Assembly (NCBI GenBank): GCA_964398055.1
Contig: CAYNLK010000008.1
Location: 62,001-126,000 of the forward strand
Direction: 5' to 3'
Source: CAYNLK01 sp964398055
GTDB lineage: Bacteria; Chloroflexota; Anaerolineae; 4572-78; J111
DNA: 64,000 nt
How positions within the stretch are numbered: the first letter of the stretch is position 1; every line of letters starts with the position of its first letter. The notes beneath the pieces are model-generated. The model saw only the letters and a program-made list of their open reading frames with translations, did not search any database and had not been told where the DNA came from. This document shows, in pieces, positions 1 through 7,629 of the stretch. The position numbers and the translations under genes were made by a program.

Positions 1-483
1 CGCCGGCGGCTGCTGCACGCCTGCGACGTCCACACCCTGCTCCGGCTGCCCACCGGCATCTTCTACGCCCAGGGAGTCAAGGCCAACGTCCTCTTCTTTG
101 AGGTGCGCGGCGAGGCCAAAGAGCCGGCCACCCGCGGCCTGTGGCTTTACGACCTGCGCACCAATCTGAATTTCACCCTCAAGCAGAACCCGCTCGCCTT
201 TGAGGATTTGCATGATTTCATCGCCTGCTACAACCCGGCCAACCGCCGCCAACGGACCGAAACCTGGAGCGAGCGCAATCCCGCCGGCCGCTGGCGGCGC
301 TACAGCTACGAGGAACTGGCCGCCCGCGACAAGCTGAGCCTGGATATCTTCTGGCTGCGGGATGAGAGCCTGGAAGACACGGCCAACCTGCCGGAGCCGG
401 ATATCCTGGCAGCCGAGATTGTGGAAGAGCTGGAAGCCGCCCTGGCCCAGTTTCGAGAGATCGCCGGGGGTAATGGTGAATAG
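1..483 (+). CDS. hsdM: Type I restriction-modification DNA methylase subunit, C-terminal part
   Basis: The reading frame is open from base 1 and gives about 160 residues, so the start lies outside the window. Residues 17-34 read PTGIFYAQGVKANVLFF, the conserved segment of N6-adenine methylases of type I systems that follows the catalytic NPPF region. The catalytic motifs themselves are upstream and not visible. The remainder (LWLYDLRTNLNFTLKQNP, then an acidic helical tail) fits the end of HsdM. In the cell it would methylate adenine as part of the HsdMS or HsdRMS complex. The stop codon TAG at 481-483 lies inside the first unit of a GTGAATA tandem repeat, so the last residues may be repeat-derived. 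HsdS and HsdR are not in the window. A stand-alone N6 methylase of the same fold is the main alternative. Confidence 0.78.
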   Translation, partial: RRRLLHACDVHTLLRLPTGIFYAQGVKANVLFFEVRGEAKEPATRGLWLYDLRTNLNFTLKQNPLAFEDLHDFIACYNPANRRQRTETWSERNPAGRWRRYSYEELAARDKLSLDIFWLRDESLEDTANLPEPDILAAEIVEELEAALAQFREIAGGNGE

Positions 484-543
484 TGAATTGTGAATAGTGA
501 ATAGTGAATAGTGAATTGTGAATAGTGAATTGTCAATGATGAA
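475..543. repeat. Heptanucleotide tandem repeat, GTGAATA/GTGAATT type
   Basis: About nine imperfect 7- to 9-bp units of GTGAATA and GTGAATT follow each other directly. The first unit supplies the stop codon of the methylase gene. It belongs to the same class of short tandem repeats found at many other places in this window. Confidence 0.85.
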
Positions 544-555
544 GAGATACACCTT

Positions 556-632
556 ACATTTCACGTTTCACGCTTCACGCTTCACGCTCCCCGCTTCACG
601 CTCCCCGCTTCCCGCTCCCCGCTTTACGTTAT
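556..632. repeat. Heptanucleotide tandem repeat, CTTCACG/CTCCCCG type
   Basis: A run of 7-bp units (TTTCACG, CTTCACG, CTCCCCG, CTTCCCG) separated from the previous tract by about a dozen bases. The same unit types recur inside membrane-protein genes at 52597-52636, 54339-54390 and 55431-55529. No gene is seen between 484 and 686. Confidence 0.85.
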
Positions 633-686
633 TGCTGGCAAAAGTGACAAGCTATTGATGAATCGTCCCGGAAAGGAAGCTGAACA

Positions 687-1043
687 ATGGCCAATCAGTT
701 ATATTTTTACAAGGCTATCGTCGCCTCGGTGTATGATGGCGATACCTGTACGGTGGACATCGATCTGGGGCTGAGTACCTGGATTCGGGGGGAAAAAGTC
801 CGGCTGTACCGGATCAATGCGCCGGAGGTGCGGGGCGCAGAGCGGGACGCGGGGCTGCTGGCCCGTGATTTTCTGCGCAGCCAGGTCGAAGGGAAGGCGG
901 TGTTGATCCAGACCATCAAGGATCGCAAAGAGAAATACGGCCGCTACCTGGCCGAAATCTGGCTGGAAGCGGAGGACGGCAGCCGGGTCAATATCAATGA
1001 TTTGCTGGTGCAGCAGGGGCACGCCATTTACCAGGAGTATTGA
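687..1043 (+). CDS. SNase-like (thermonuclease) domain protein
   Basis: This 118-residue protein is a single staphylococcal-nuclease-like OB-fold domain. Visible family features are YDGDT near residue 16 (metal-binding aspartate), VRLYRINAPEVRG around residues 37-50 (first catalytic arginine and the acidic region), and KYGRYLAEIW around residue 90 (second catalytic arginine). The family hydrolyses DNA or RNA phosphodiester bonds with calcium. There is no signal peptide or membrane segment, so it may be cytoplasmic or part of phage defence or repair; its position beside a restriction gene is suggestive only. The ATG at 687 follows GGAAGC about 7 bases upstream. The gene is separated from the methylase by the repeat tracts. 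Family assignment is firm; the biological role is not known. Confidence 0.88.
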   Translation: MANQLYFYKAIVASVYDGDTCTVDIDLGLSTWIRGEKVRLYRINAPEVRGAERDAGLLARDFLRSQVEGKAVLIQTIKDRKEKYGRYLAEIWLEAEDGSRVNINDLLVQQGHAIYQEY

Positions 1044-1053
1044 GCAAACCGTT

Positions 1054-1893
1054 TTATTGCAGCGCGCCCGTAATCAACCCATGGATCACCCACTTCTGAA
1101 ACAGCAGCACTAAAATGATGACCGGCATAAGCGACAGCACCGTGCCGGCCGAGATCCAACCCCACTGTAGTTGAAAGGCCTGGCTGTAGCTGAGAATAGC
1201 CACCGGCACGGTTTGCACCTGGGGCAGCCCCAGGCTCACCGTAAAGGCCAGCATGAACTCGCCCCACGAACCTAAAAAAGCCAGCACCCCGGCCGAGAAG
1301 AGGCCGGGCGCGGCCAGCGGCAGCATAATCCGCCAGAAGATCGTCAGCGGCCCGGCCCCGTCGACGCGGGCGGCGTCTTCCAGCTCAAAGGGCAGGCCGG
1401 CAAAGTAACTGGCCACCAGCCAGGTGGTCAGCGGGATGCCGTAGGCCAGGTTGGGCAGGATCATCGCCGGCAGCGTGCCCAGTAAATCCAGCGCCCGGAT
1501 CAGCACAAAGGTGGGCGCAATCACCACGATGGGCGGGATCATCCCGGCCATCTGGATGGCCAGCAGCGAGCGGATTTTGTAGCGGAAGCGCAGCCGGGCA
1601 ATGGCGTACGCCGCCAGCGCGCCAAGCAGCAGCGTGCCCACCATCGCCGTCGCGGAGACGATCAGGCTGTTGAGAATGGCCCGCTGCACCTGGAAATCCG
1701 GCCCCAGGATCACCCGGTAGCTCTCCAGCGAAAAGTTCGACGGCCAGTACTCGATGGGCAGGCGGAACTCGCTGCCGGGCGGCTTGAAGGAGGTCACCAC
1801 CATCCAGTAGAGCGGCAGCAGGCTGAACATCGCCACTATGGCCGTGGCTAGAATTGATAAGATCAGATGAGTGCGCCGTTTTCTCATAGCCAT
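1054..1893 (-). CDS. Sugar ABC transporter permease, MalG/UgpE type
   Basis: About 280 residues with six predicted membrane spans. The permease signature that docks the ATPase (EAA loop) is visible at about residues 170-195 as ELEDAARVDGAGPLTIFWRI followed by LPLAAPG. This is the second inner-membrane subunit of a CUT1-type carbohydrate importer. In minus-strand order it follows the binding protein (4636-3281) and the first permease (3174-2278), but a 385-bp gap with a palindromic insert separates it from that permease. GTG at 1902 and ATG at 1887 are in-frame alternatives; none has a clear ribosome site. No ATPase gene is next to this set, so it probably shares an MsmK/UgpC-like ATPase encoded elsewhere, possibly one of those at 16595-18840. 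The sugar is unknown. Confidence 0.9.
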   Translation of the reverse strand: MAMRKRRTHLILSILATAIVAMFSLLPLYWMVVTSFKPPGSEFRLPIEYWPSNFSLESYRVILGPDFQVQRAILNSLIVSATAMVGTLLLGALAAYAIARLRFRYKIRSLLAIQMAGMIPPIVVIAPTFVLIRALDLLGTLPAMILPNLAYGIPLTTWLVASYFAGLPFELEDAARVDGAGPLTIFWRIMLPLAAPGLFSAGVLAFLGSWGEFMLAFTVSLGLPQVQTVPVAILSYSQAFQLQWGWISAGTVLSLMPVIILVLLFQKWVIHGLITGALQ

Positions 1894-1940
1894 TATCTGC
1901 ACCGGTCAGTGTCATTTCAGATTTTGCCTTAATCCTCAGG

Positions 1941-2258
1941 CATGTCATTTCGACGAGCAAAGCGAGGAGAAATCTGTAAGGGTCAATAACATTTTGAACA
2001 CCGGGGAAAAATGTATACCACTGGAGTCGAGGCTTCAGCCGGTTCCAGGGCTAAATTACCGGCTAAAGCCTCGACTCCAACTGTTCAATATCATCCTGAC
2101 CCCTACAAAAGAAAAGCGAGGAGAAATCCCTAAAACGGCTGCCTTTGAAAACAATGTGGTTGGTAATTCCAAAATCTTAACTTGAATTATTACCAGCCGC
2201 TGCCCTGATCATTGTCATTCGATAGGGATTTCTCGGCCTTTGGCCTCGAAATGACATG
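1941..2258. repeat. Composite palindromic insert inside the ABC transporter operon
   Basis: The segment is bounded by inverted copies of one motif: CATGTCATTTCGA...GAGAAATC at 1941-1974 and its reverse complement at 2227-2258. Inside lies a hairpin with 21-bp arms (2022-2042 and 2059-2079, one mismatch) built on GGAGTCGAGGCTTCAGCCGG, and another AGCGAGGAGAAATC copy near 2116-2130. No plausible gene lies in the interval 1894-2277. It looks like one or more non-autonomous palindromic elements that landed between two cotranscribed permease genes; the hairpin could also change expression of the downstream permease. Confidence 0.7.
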
Positions 2259-2277
2259 AAACTGTGTAACTGCGATT

Positions 2278-3174
2278 TCACTTTCTAAACTGAAACCTCT
2301 CCCGCACCCGGCTAATGTAAAAGAGGCTGACCAGCACCACCAGGGCGTAGGTGACCATGGCATAGGCCGAACCCTGCCCAAACTGGACAAATCTAAAGTA
2401 AAACTTGTAGGCAAAGGAGCTTAGGGTCTCGGTGGTGGCGCCGGGGCCGCCGCCGGTCAGGCCGACGACCAGATCAAAGACGCGCAGGGCGTCCATCGTC
2501 CGAAAGAGCAGCGTCACCAGCACGGTGGGTATGATCAGCGGAAAAGTGATCGACCAGAAGCGTCGCCAGGCCCCGGCCCCGTCGATGGTGGCGGCTTCGT
2601 GCAAATCCTGGGGCACCAGGGCCAGGCCGCCCATCAGGAAAATGGCGGTAATGGCCGCGCTTTTCCAGACGTAGGCGATCACGATGCTGACCATCGCCAG
2701 CGCCGGGTCGACCAGGAAGAGGGGCGGCCGCTCTACCAGTCCCAGCTTCACCAGCAGGTCGCCAATCAGACCGACATCGGTGTTGAACAGCCACTTCCAC
2801 ATCGACGCCTGGATGACCTGGGGAATGGCCCAGGGGATAATGATGATCGCCCGTAGCGGGCCGCGCAGCGCTGGCGTAACCCAAAAGGTCAGCACCGCCA
2901 GGGCCAGGCCCAGCCAGAACTCCACAAAGACTGCGACCACGGTAAAGCCCAGGGTAAAACGGGTGGAGCGCCAGAACTGTTGGCTGCGCATAACCTCGAC
3001 GTAATTTTCCAGGCCGACGAAGGGCGCGTCGAGCCAGTTGGTGGTGTGGTCCAGGTGAAACAGGCTAAAGATCAGGGTTTGGGCAATGGGATAGTAGTTG
3101 AAGATGAGCAAAGCCAGGGCCGCCGGCAGAATGAATAGCAGGGCCAGGTGAGACTCGCGCAGGGTTACTTTCAT
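2278..3174 (-). CDS. Sugar ABC transporter permease, MalF/UgpA type
   Basis: A 298-residue inner-membrane protein with six predicted spans, the first at residues 10-38. The EAA loop is at residues 192-216 (LHEAATIDGAGAWRRFWSIT, then FPLIIP). The GLTGGGPGATTETLS segment near residue 240 is typical of the last periplasmic loop of MalF/UgpA permeases. It would form the translocation pore with the permease at 1054-1893 and receive substrate from the lipoprotein at 3281-4636. ATG at 3174 is the only sensible start although its ribosome site is weak. The gap to the upstream binding-protein gene (3175-3280) is filled by a CGGCGGTC repeat tract. Confidence 0.92.
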   Translation of the reverse strand: MKVTLRESHLALLFILPAALALLIFNYYPIAQTLIFSLFHLDHTTNWLDAPFVGLENYVEVMRSQQFWRSTRFTLGFTVVAVFVEFWLGLALAVLTFWVTPALRGPLRAIIIIPWAIPQVIQASMWKWLFNTDVGLIGDLLVKLGLVERPPLFLVDPALAMVSIVIAYVWKSAAITAIFLMGGLALVPQDLHEAATIDGAGAWRRFWSITFPLIIPTVLVTLLFRTMDALRVFDLVVGLTGGGPGATTETLSSFAYKFYFRFVQFGQGSAYAMVTYALVVLVSLFYISRVRERFQFRK

Positions 3175-3196
3175 GGTTCGCTCAAGGTAATTGTAT

Positions 3197-3281
3197 GACC
3201 GCCGACTGCGGACGACTGTTAACGGCGGTCAGTGGTCGGCGGTCCGCGGTCGTCAGTCGGCGGTCGGTCTACCGTCGGCGC
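3197..3281. repeat. CGGCGGTC-type short tandem repeat between binding protein and permease genes
   Basis: Irregular 7- to 8-bp units (GCGGTCA, GTCGGCG, GTCCGCG, GTCAGTC) fill the intercistronic gap. A closely similar tract (CGGCGGTCCGCGGTCAGCCGTCGGCGGTC-like) occurs at 6982-7038. It reaches the stop codon of the binding-protein gene at 3281. Confidence 0.7.
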
Positions 3282-4636
3282 TATTTGACCGGCTCGATGC
3301 GGGCGCAGGCGTCGTCCATAGCCTGCCGGGCCGGTTTCAGGCCGGTGATGGCTGAGTGCAGCTCTTCTTGTAGAATGTTGGATAGTTCGGCATAGTTAGG
3401 GCTGGGCGGCCGGCTCAGCAGGTAAGGCAGCACTACCGTGATCTTGTCGACATTCGGGTTGGCCGCCAATACGTCCGGCTCCTCGTAGAGACCCTGGTAG
3501 TATTGCACCGGTCCCCAGGCGATGGCAAAGGCTTTTTGCACCTCTTCACCGGCAATGACCTCCAGCACTTGCCGCGCCTCTTCGGGGTTGTCGGTGTAGG
3601 GGTTGATGGCAAAAGCAAAGCCGCCGGTCAGGCTGACCTTCCGGCCGTTGGGCTGGGCCGGGCTGGCCATAAAATCCCACTTGCCGGCCACGGCCGACCG
3701 TTCCGGGTCATCCAGCCAGGTCACCAGATCGTGATTGTGCCACAGGAAGATGCTGTTCCCCTCGACAAAGCGGTTTTGGGCCTCCTGAGCCAGCCAGGCC
3801 GGCGTTTCGGGCGGTGAGGCGCCGCTGTTGACCAGTTGGGTCATAAACTCAACCGCGGCCACCCCTTCGGGCGAGTTGAAGGTGCAGTTACCGGCCTCGT
3901 CGAAATATTGGCCGCCAAAGCCGTACAGAAAGTTAGCCCAAACCATCACCAGCGATTCCTCGCGGGCGCCCGGCCAGGCCAGGCCGGTCAATTCGGGCCG
4001 GTCGGCCCGGATGGTCTGGATGATGTTGACCAGCTCATCAAAGGTTTGGGGCGGTTCAAAGCCGTACTCGGCCAGCAGGTCGGTGCGGTAGAAGATGCCG
4101 CTGCTGCTGCCCCAAAAGGGCACGCCCAAACGCTGCCCCTGGTAGGAGAAGATGTCCAGGCCGGCGGTGACGAAATGCTCTTCCAGTTCCGGCAGTTGGT
4201 CGTTGAGGGGCGTGGCCCAGCCGGCCTGGCCAAACTCCAGCACCCAGGGCGTGTCCATACCATAGAGGTCAACCGTGGGGTCTTGGGCGGTCATCCAAAC
4301 GGCCAAAGCATCGTGCATCTGGTTGATCGAGTCGGGCATCAGATTCAGTTGAATCTGGATGTGGGGATATTTTTCGGCTACGGCCGCTTTGATGGCGTCG
4401 ATGGGGGCCGGGCCTGGGCCAAAGGAGCTGTTGAGAAAGCGGTTGTAGGCCAGGGTGATGATCACTGGCGGCGGCGCTTCTTTCTCCACCTCGACGATTT
4501 TTTCTACCTCCACCGTTTCCCTGACGACGACCGTTTCGATCACCGTCTGGGGGGTAGCCGGCGGGCCGCATTGGGCTGCGACCAGCACCAGCAGCGTAGA
4601 GATAATAATAATGGATAAGATTTTACCTGAAAACAT
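3281..4636 (-). CDS. Sugar ABC transporter substrate-binding lipoprotein
   Basis: This 451-residue protein has a signal peptide ending LVLVAAQC, which places the lipid-modified cysteine at residue 23, although glutamine at -1 is not the classical lipobox residue. A Val/Glu-rich tether follows (residues 31-56, repeats of VETVEVEK type), as in Chloroflexota binding lipoproteins. The rest is an extracellular solute-binding protein of the SBP_bac_1 family, with LTGGFAFAINPYTDNPEEA near residue 335 in the hinge region. It captures a sugar outside the membrane and passes it to the two permeases. The start is supported by AGGAGGAGG just upstream of the ATG. A TATAAT hexamer on the minus strand at 4727-4722 could be its promoter -10, but no good -35 is seen. 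The ligand cannot be deduced. Confidence 0.93.
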   Translation of the reverse strand: MFSGKILSIIIISTLLVLVAAQCGPPATPQTVIETVVVRETVEVEKIVEVEKEAPPPVIITLAYNRFLNSSFGPGPAPIDAIKAAVAEKYPHIQIQLNLMPDSINQMHDALAVWMTAQDPTVDLYGMDTPWVLEFGQAGWATPLNDQLPELEEHFVTAGLDIFSYQGQRLGVPFWGSSSGIFYRTDLLAEYGFEPPQTFDELVNIIQTIRADRPELTGLAWPGAREESLVMVWANFLYGFGGQYFDEAGNCTFNSPEGVAAVEFMTQLVNSGASPPETPAWLAQEAQNRFVEGNSIFLWHNHDLVTWLDDPERSAVAGKWDFMASPAQPNGRKVSLTGGFAFAINPYTDNPEEARQVLEVIAGEEVQKAFAIAWGPVQYYQGLYEEPDVLAANPNVDKITVVLPYLLSRPPSPNYAELSNILQEELHSAITGLKPARQAMDDACARIEPVK

Positions 4637-4747
4637 GGGGCCTCCTCCTCTTTTTTATAAAAATGATGGGGCCAAATTTTAATCCGGCCTGGGTTGGCGG
4701 TAAAATTAAACGGGGCTTGTCATTATAGCTTACTGATATTTCAGCAG

Positions 4748-5950
4748 ATGCAAAATCAGCCATCGACTCTGACCAATCTGTACCGGCGCTGGTGGGGCGT
4801 GGTCCTATTATATACCGGGGTGCTCTGGTTGAGCTTCCAATTGCTGCGGCTAAGCTGGCCCGACAACCTGGCGCGGCAATGGGCGTTATTAGCCGCGTTG
4901 GTAATGGCCTATGGCCTGTGGCTCTGCCGGGCCAATCTGGATCAGAACTACCGGCCCGGCGAGTCCGCCTTGCTACCGACTTTTGGGGCCGGCAATACCC
5001 TGACCTTGTTGCGAGGCCTGGCGATGGCCCTGCTGGCCGGCTTTCTCTTCTTACCTCGCCCCCTGGACGGATTGTTGGCCTGGACGCCGGCCATTTTGTA
5101 TACTGTTCTGGCTGTTTTTGATTATTTGGATGGTTTCGTGGCCCGGCTTACCAACCAGGCCACCCGGCTGGGCGAAACCCTGGATGGCGCTTTTGATGCC
5201 CTGGGGCTGCTGGTCGCGGTGGGGTTGGCGGTCTGGTACGGGCAGTTGCCGGCCTGGTACCTGTTGGTCGGTTTGTCTCGCTACCTCTTTGTGGCCGGTC
5301 TGTGGCAGCGCCAACGCCGGGGCCAGCCGGTCTACGACCTGCCGCCCAGCCGCAATCGCCGGCTGTTGGCCGGTTTTCAGATGGGCTTCATCAGCGTGGC
5401 GCTCTGGCCGCTCTTTTCGCCGCCGGGCACCACGCTGGCCGGTCTGGTCTTTGCCGTCCCCTTTCTGGCCGGTTTTGGGCGGGACTGGCTGGTCGTCAGC
5501 GGCCGGCTGAACGCCGCCTCACCGGCTTATATGGCAACCCGGCAGAAGCTCCTCAAGGCGGCGACCGGCTGGCTGCCGCTGCTGCTGCGTGGCGGGGTCG
5601 TGTTGGTATCGTTCCTGTATTTGTTGCCGATTGTCTTTGATACTACCGCCCGGCGGAGCCTGCTGCACTGGCCCGGTTCACCCTGGCCTTCCTTCACCGC
5701 CGACGCCCTGGGGCTGTTGGCGGTCATCACCCCCATTATGCTGGCCCTGGGCGTATTAGGCCGGTTGGCCGGCCTGGGGTTGCTGGCCCCCACGGCTATG
5801 ACCCTGCTGGCCGGCGGCCTCCACCTGCAAAATGGACTGCTGCTGGCCGGCGTTATTGCTCTTATGGTGCTGGGCAGCGGCTACGGCTCATTGTGGCAGC
5901 CGGACGAAGAGCTGGTCAGACTGCGGGCCGGGGAGAGGCCAAAGGTCTAG
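4748..5950 (+). CDS. CDP-alcohol phosphatidyltransferase with extra C-terminal membrane domain
   Basis: A polytopic protein of 400 residues from ATG 4748; a TTG at 4694 would add 18 residues and neither start has a strong ribosome site. The full CDP-alcohol phosphotransferase signature DGxxARx8Gx3Dx3D is visible at residues 128-150 (D128, G129, A132, R133, G142, D146, D150). Such enzymes transfer a phosphoalcohol or phosphatidyl group from a CDP-activated donor in the membrane. Roughly the last 130 residues form four more membrane spans ending in LGSGYGSLWQPDEELVRLR, which resembles DoxX-like proteins, so the gene may be a fusion. The next gene starts 3 bases later and encodes a lipid-synthase/flippase-like protein, suggesting the two make and move one membrane lipid. 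The substrate alcohol is not determined. Confidence 0.85.
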   Translation: MQNQPSTLTNLYRRWWGVVLLYTGVLWLSFQLLRLSWPDNLARQWALLAALVMAYGLWLCRANLDQNYRPGESALLPTFGAGNTLTLLRGLAMALLAGFLFLPRPLDGLLAWTPAILYTVLAVFDYLDGFVARLTNQATRLGETLDGAFDALGLLVAVGLAVWYGQLPAWYLLVGLSRYLFVAGLWQRQRRGQPVYDLPPSRNRRLLAGFQMGFISVALWPLFSPPGTTLAGLVFAVPFLAGFGRDWLVVSGRLNAASPAYMATRQKLLKAATGWLPLLLRGGVVLVSFLYLLPIVFDTTARRSLLHWPGSPWPSFTADALGLLAVITPIMLALGVLGRLAGLGLLAPTAMTLLAGGLHLQNGLLLAGVIALMVLGSGYGSLWQPDEELVRLRAGERPKV

Positions 5951-5953
5951 GCG

Positions 5954-6964
5954 ATGGTCAGAGCGAGCCGGTGGCGACGTCCCCGGTATTGGCTATGGCT
6001 GGCAGTGCTGCTGCTGTTGGCATGGCTGCTGCAGACCATCTCGCCGGTTGAGGTCTGGCGGGTATTGGGGCGCTTGAGCCTGGGGCCGGTGCTGCTGTTG
6101 CTGGCGGCCAACGGCCTGGCGCTGCTCAGTATGAGCGGGCGCTGGTGGCTGATTTTACGGGCGCAGGGTTACCGGCTGCCTTATCTTGCCCTGGCCGGTT
6201 ATCGCCTGGCTGCTTTTGGGGTAAGTTATTTTACACCCGGGCCGCAATTTGGCGGGGAGCCGGTCCAGGTCTACCTGGTGCAGCGTCACCAGCGGGTACC
6301 CGGTTCCAGCGCCGTTGCCGCGGTCACGTTAGATAAATTGTTAGAGCTGTTGGTCAATTTTGGCTTTCTGGTGGGCGGACTGTTGCTGGCGCTGCAGCAG
6401 CAAATTTTTGCCGCTTCGCTGGCCTGGCTGCTGACCGGCCTGGGCCTGGCCCTGTTGGCCGTCCCGCTGGTCGCCTTGTTAAGCCTTAGCGCCGGCGGCG
6501 CGCCCTTTTCCGCGGCGCTGCGTTTGACCGATAGGCTGGCGCTGAAGCTGGCGGGGGAACAATTATTGTCCAGAGTGGCGCTTTACCGGCAGGTGACCGC
6601 CCTGGCCCGGGCCAGCGAGCAGCAGGCAACCGATTTTTGCCGCCGCCAACCGGGCGCGTTGTTGCTGGCCCTGGTCGTGTCGATGGTAACTTGGGCCTTG
6701 CTGATGGCCGAATATTGGCTAACCCTCTACTTTCTGGGGGCTACTCTGACCCCGGCGCAGACGATCATCGCCCTGACCTCGGCCCGGGTAGCCATATTGT
6801 TGCCGCTGCCGGGCGGGCTGGGTAGCCTGGAAGCCAGCCAGGTGTTGGCCCTGCAGGTGCTGGGTTTTGAGCCGGCCATTGGGCTGAGCTCAGGTTTATT
6901 GATCCGAGCGCGGGATGTGTTGTTGGGTGGAGTTGGCTTGTGGTGGGGTGGATTGAAAGTTTAA
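5954..6964 (+). CDS. LPG-synthase-TM / UPF0104 family membrane protein
   Basis: A 336-residue protein with about eight membrane spans. The segment SYFTPGPQFGGEPVQVYLV at about residues 88-106, followed by SSAVAAVTLDKLLELLV, matches the conserved core of the lysylphosphatidylglycerol-synthase transmembrane family (MprF flippase domain, AglD-like proteins). A second conserved region near residues 275-300 includes LPLPGGLGSLEASQ. Members are linked to lipid headgroup transfer or flipping and to polyprenol-phosphate sugar handling. There is no aminoacyl-transferase domain as in full MprF. It sits 3 bases downstream of the CDP-alcohol phosphatidyltransferase gene and is surely cotranscribed with it. 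The exact substrate is open. Confidence 0.83.
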   Translation: MVRASRWRRPRYWLWLAVLLLLAWLLQTISPVEVWRVLGRLSLGPVLLLLAANGLALLSMSGRWWLILRAQGYRLPYLALAGYRLAAFGVSYFTPGPQFGGEPVQVYLVQRHQRVPGSSAVAAVTLDKLLELLVNFGFLVGGLLLALQQQIFAASLAWLLTGLGLALLAVPLVALLSLSAGGAPFSAALRLTDRLALKLAGEQLLSRVALYRQVTALARASEQQATDFCRRQPGALLLALVVSMVTWALLMAEYWLTLYFLGATLTPAQTIIALTSARVAILLPLPGGLGSLEASQVLALQVLGFEPAIGLSSGLLIRARDVLLGGVGLWWGGLKV

Positions 6965-6981
6965 TTGGGTTTAGAATCTTG

Positions 6982-7038
6982 TGCCCGCAGACTGCCGATA
7001 ACCATTTCGGCGGTCCGCGGTCAGCCGTCGGCGGTCAT
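6982..7038. repeat. CGGCGGTC-type short tandem repeat
   Basis: GCAGACTGCCG, CGGCGGTCCGCGGTC and GTCGGCGGTC follow one another between two plus-strand genes. The tract repeats the unit types of 3197-3281, about 3.7 kb away. Confidence 0.65.
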
Positions 7039-7128
7039 AATTTGGGATAGCCTGAGGAATACAATTGCTTTTCAATTGGAGTTAGGTGGAGTATCTACGT
7101 AACTATTTTGATATGGAGGGAAAATCCG

Positions 7129-7467
7129 ATGAATCAAACACAGTCGCAACAGTTTGGTCTTTTACAGGTCGGCATCATTCTACTGGCGCTGGCCACGGCG
7201 GTGATGCACTTTCTGCTGATTTTTCCTGATGTCCTTTTTATCCTCAATGCGCTGGGCTATGTTACCTTGCTGGCCGCGCTTTACCTGCCGCTTCCTTTCC
7301 TGGCGGCTTACCGGCACTGGAGCCGCTGGGCCTTGTTGGGTTACACTGCCCTGACGGTTGTGCTCTGGGTAGCTATTGGCCAGCGTGATATGTATGCCTA
7401 CATCAACAAGGTGATTGAGCTGCTCTTGATCGTGTTGTTGTGGCTGGAAGATCGCCAGGCGCGCTAG
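7129..7467 (+). CDS. Small integral membrane protein of unknown function
   Basis: This 112-residue protein has four predicted membrane spans (about residues 11-32, 34-56, 62-80 and 93-108) with short loops, a hydrophilic glutamine-rich N-terminus and a C-terminus ending in charged EDRQAR. I do not recognise a named family. The start ATG at 7129 is preceded by GGAGGG at good spacing; a TTG at 7108 in the same frame is less likely. It stands alone between a repeat tract and a hairpin element, and its neighbours give no hint of function. Confidence 0.8.
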   Translation: MNQTQSQQFGLLQVGIILLALATAVMHFLLIFPDVLFILNALGYVTLLAALYLPLPFLAAYRHWSRWALLGYTALTVVLWVAIGQRDMYAYINKVIELLLIVLLWLEDRQAR

Positions 7468-7490
7468 CGCAGGCGGGTCTATCCAAATTT

Positions 7491-7527
7491 TCAGGTGACC
7501 GGCGCTTCCAAAGCGCTGGTCGCCTGA
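7491..7527. repeat. GTGACCGGC hairpin element, copy 1 (upstream of pentapeptide gene)
   Basis: Seventeen-base arms (7491-7507 and 7511-7527) around a CCA loop, with two changes that still allow G-T pairing in RNA. TCTGC follows the right arm. The downstream copy at 8906-8942 has the same loop and the same flank. It could terminate the small membrane-protein transcript, but no T-run follows. Confidence 0.75.
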
Positions 7528-7629
7528 TCTGCCTGCACTCAGAGGAGGCGAGTGAATTGGGGGCTGCCGGAGAATCGTGATATACTCAATCAGCTTTTAA
7601 CATTCAGAATGGCCGCAAGGAGGGAGACC

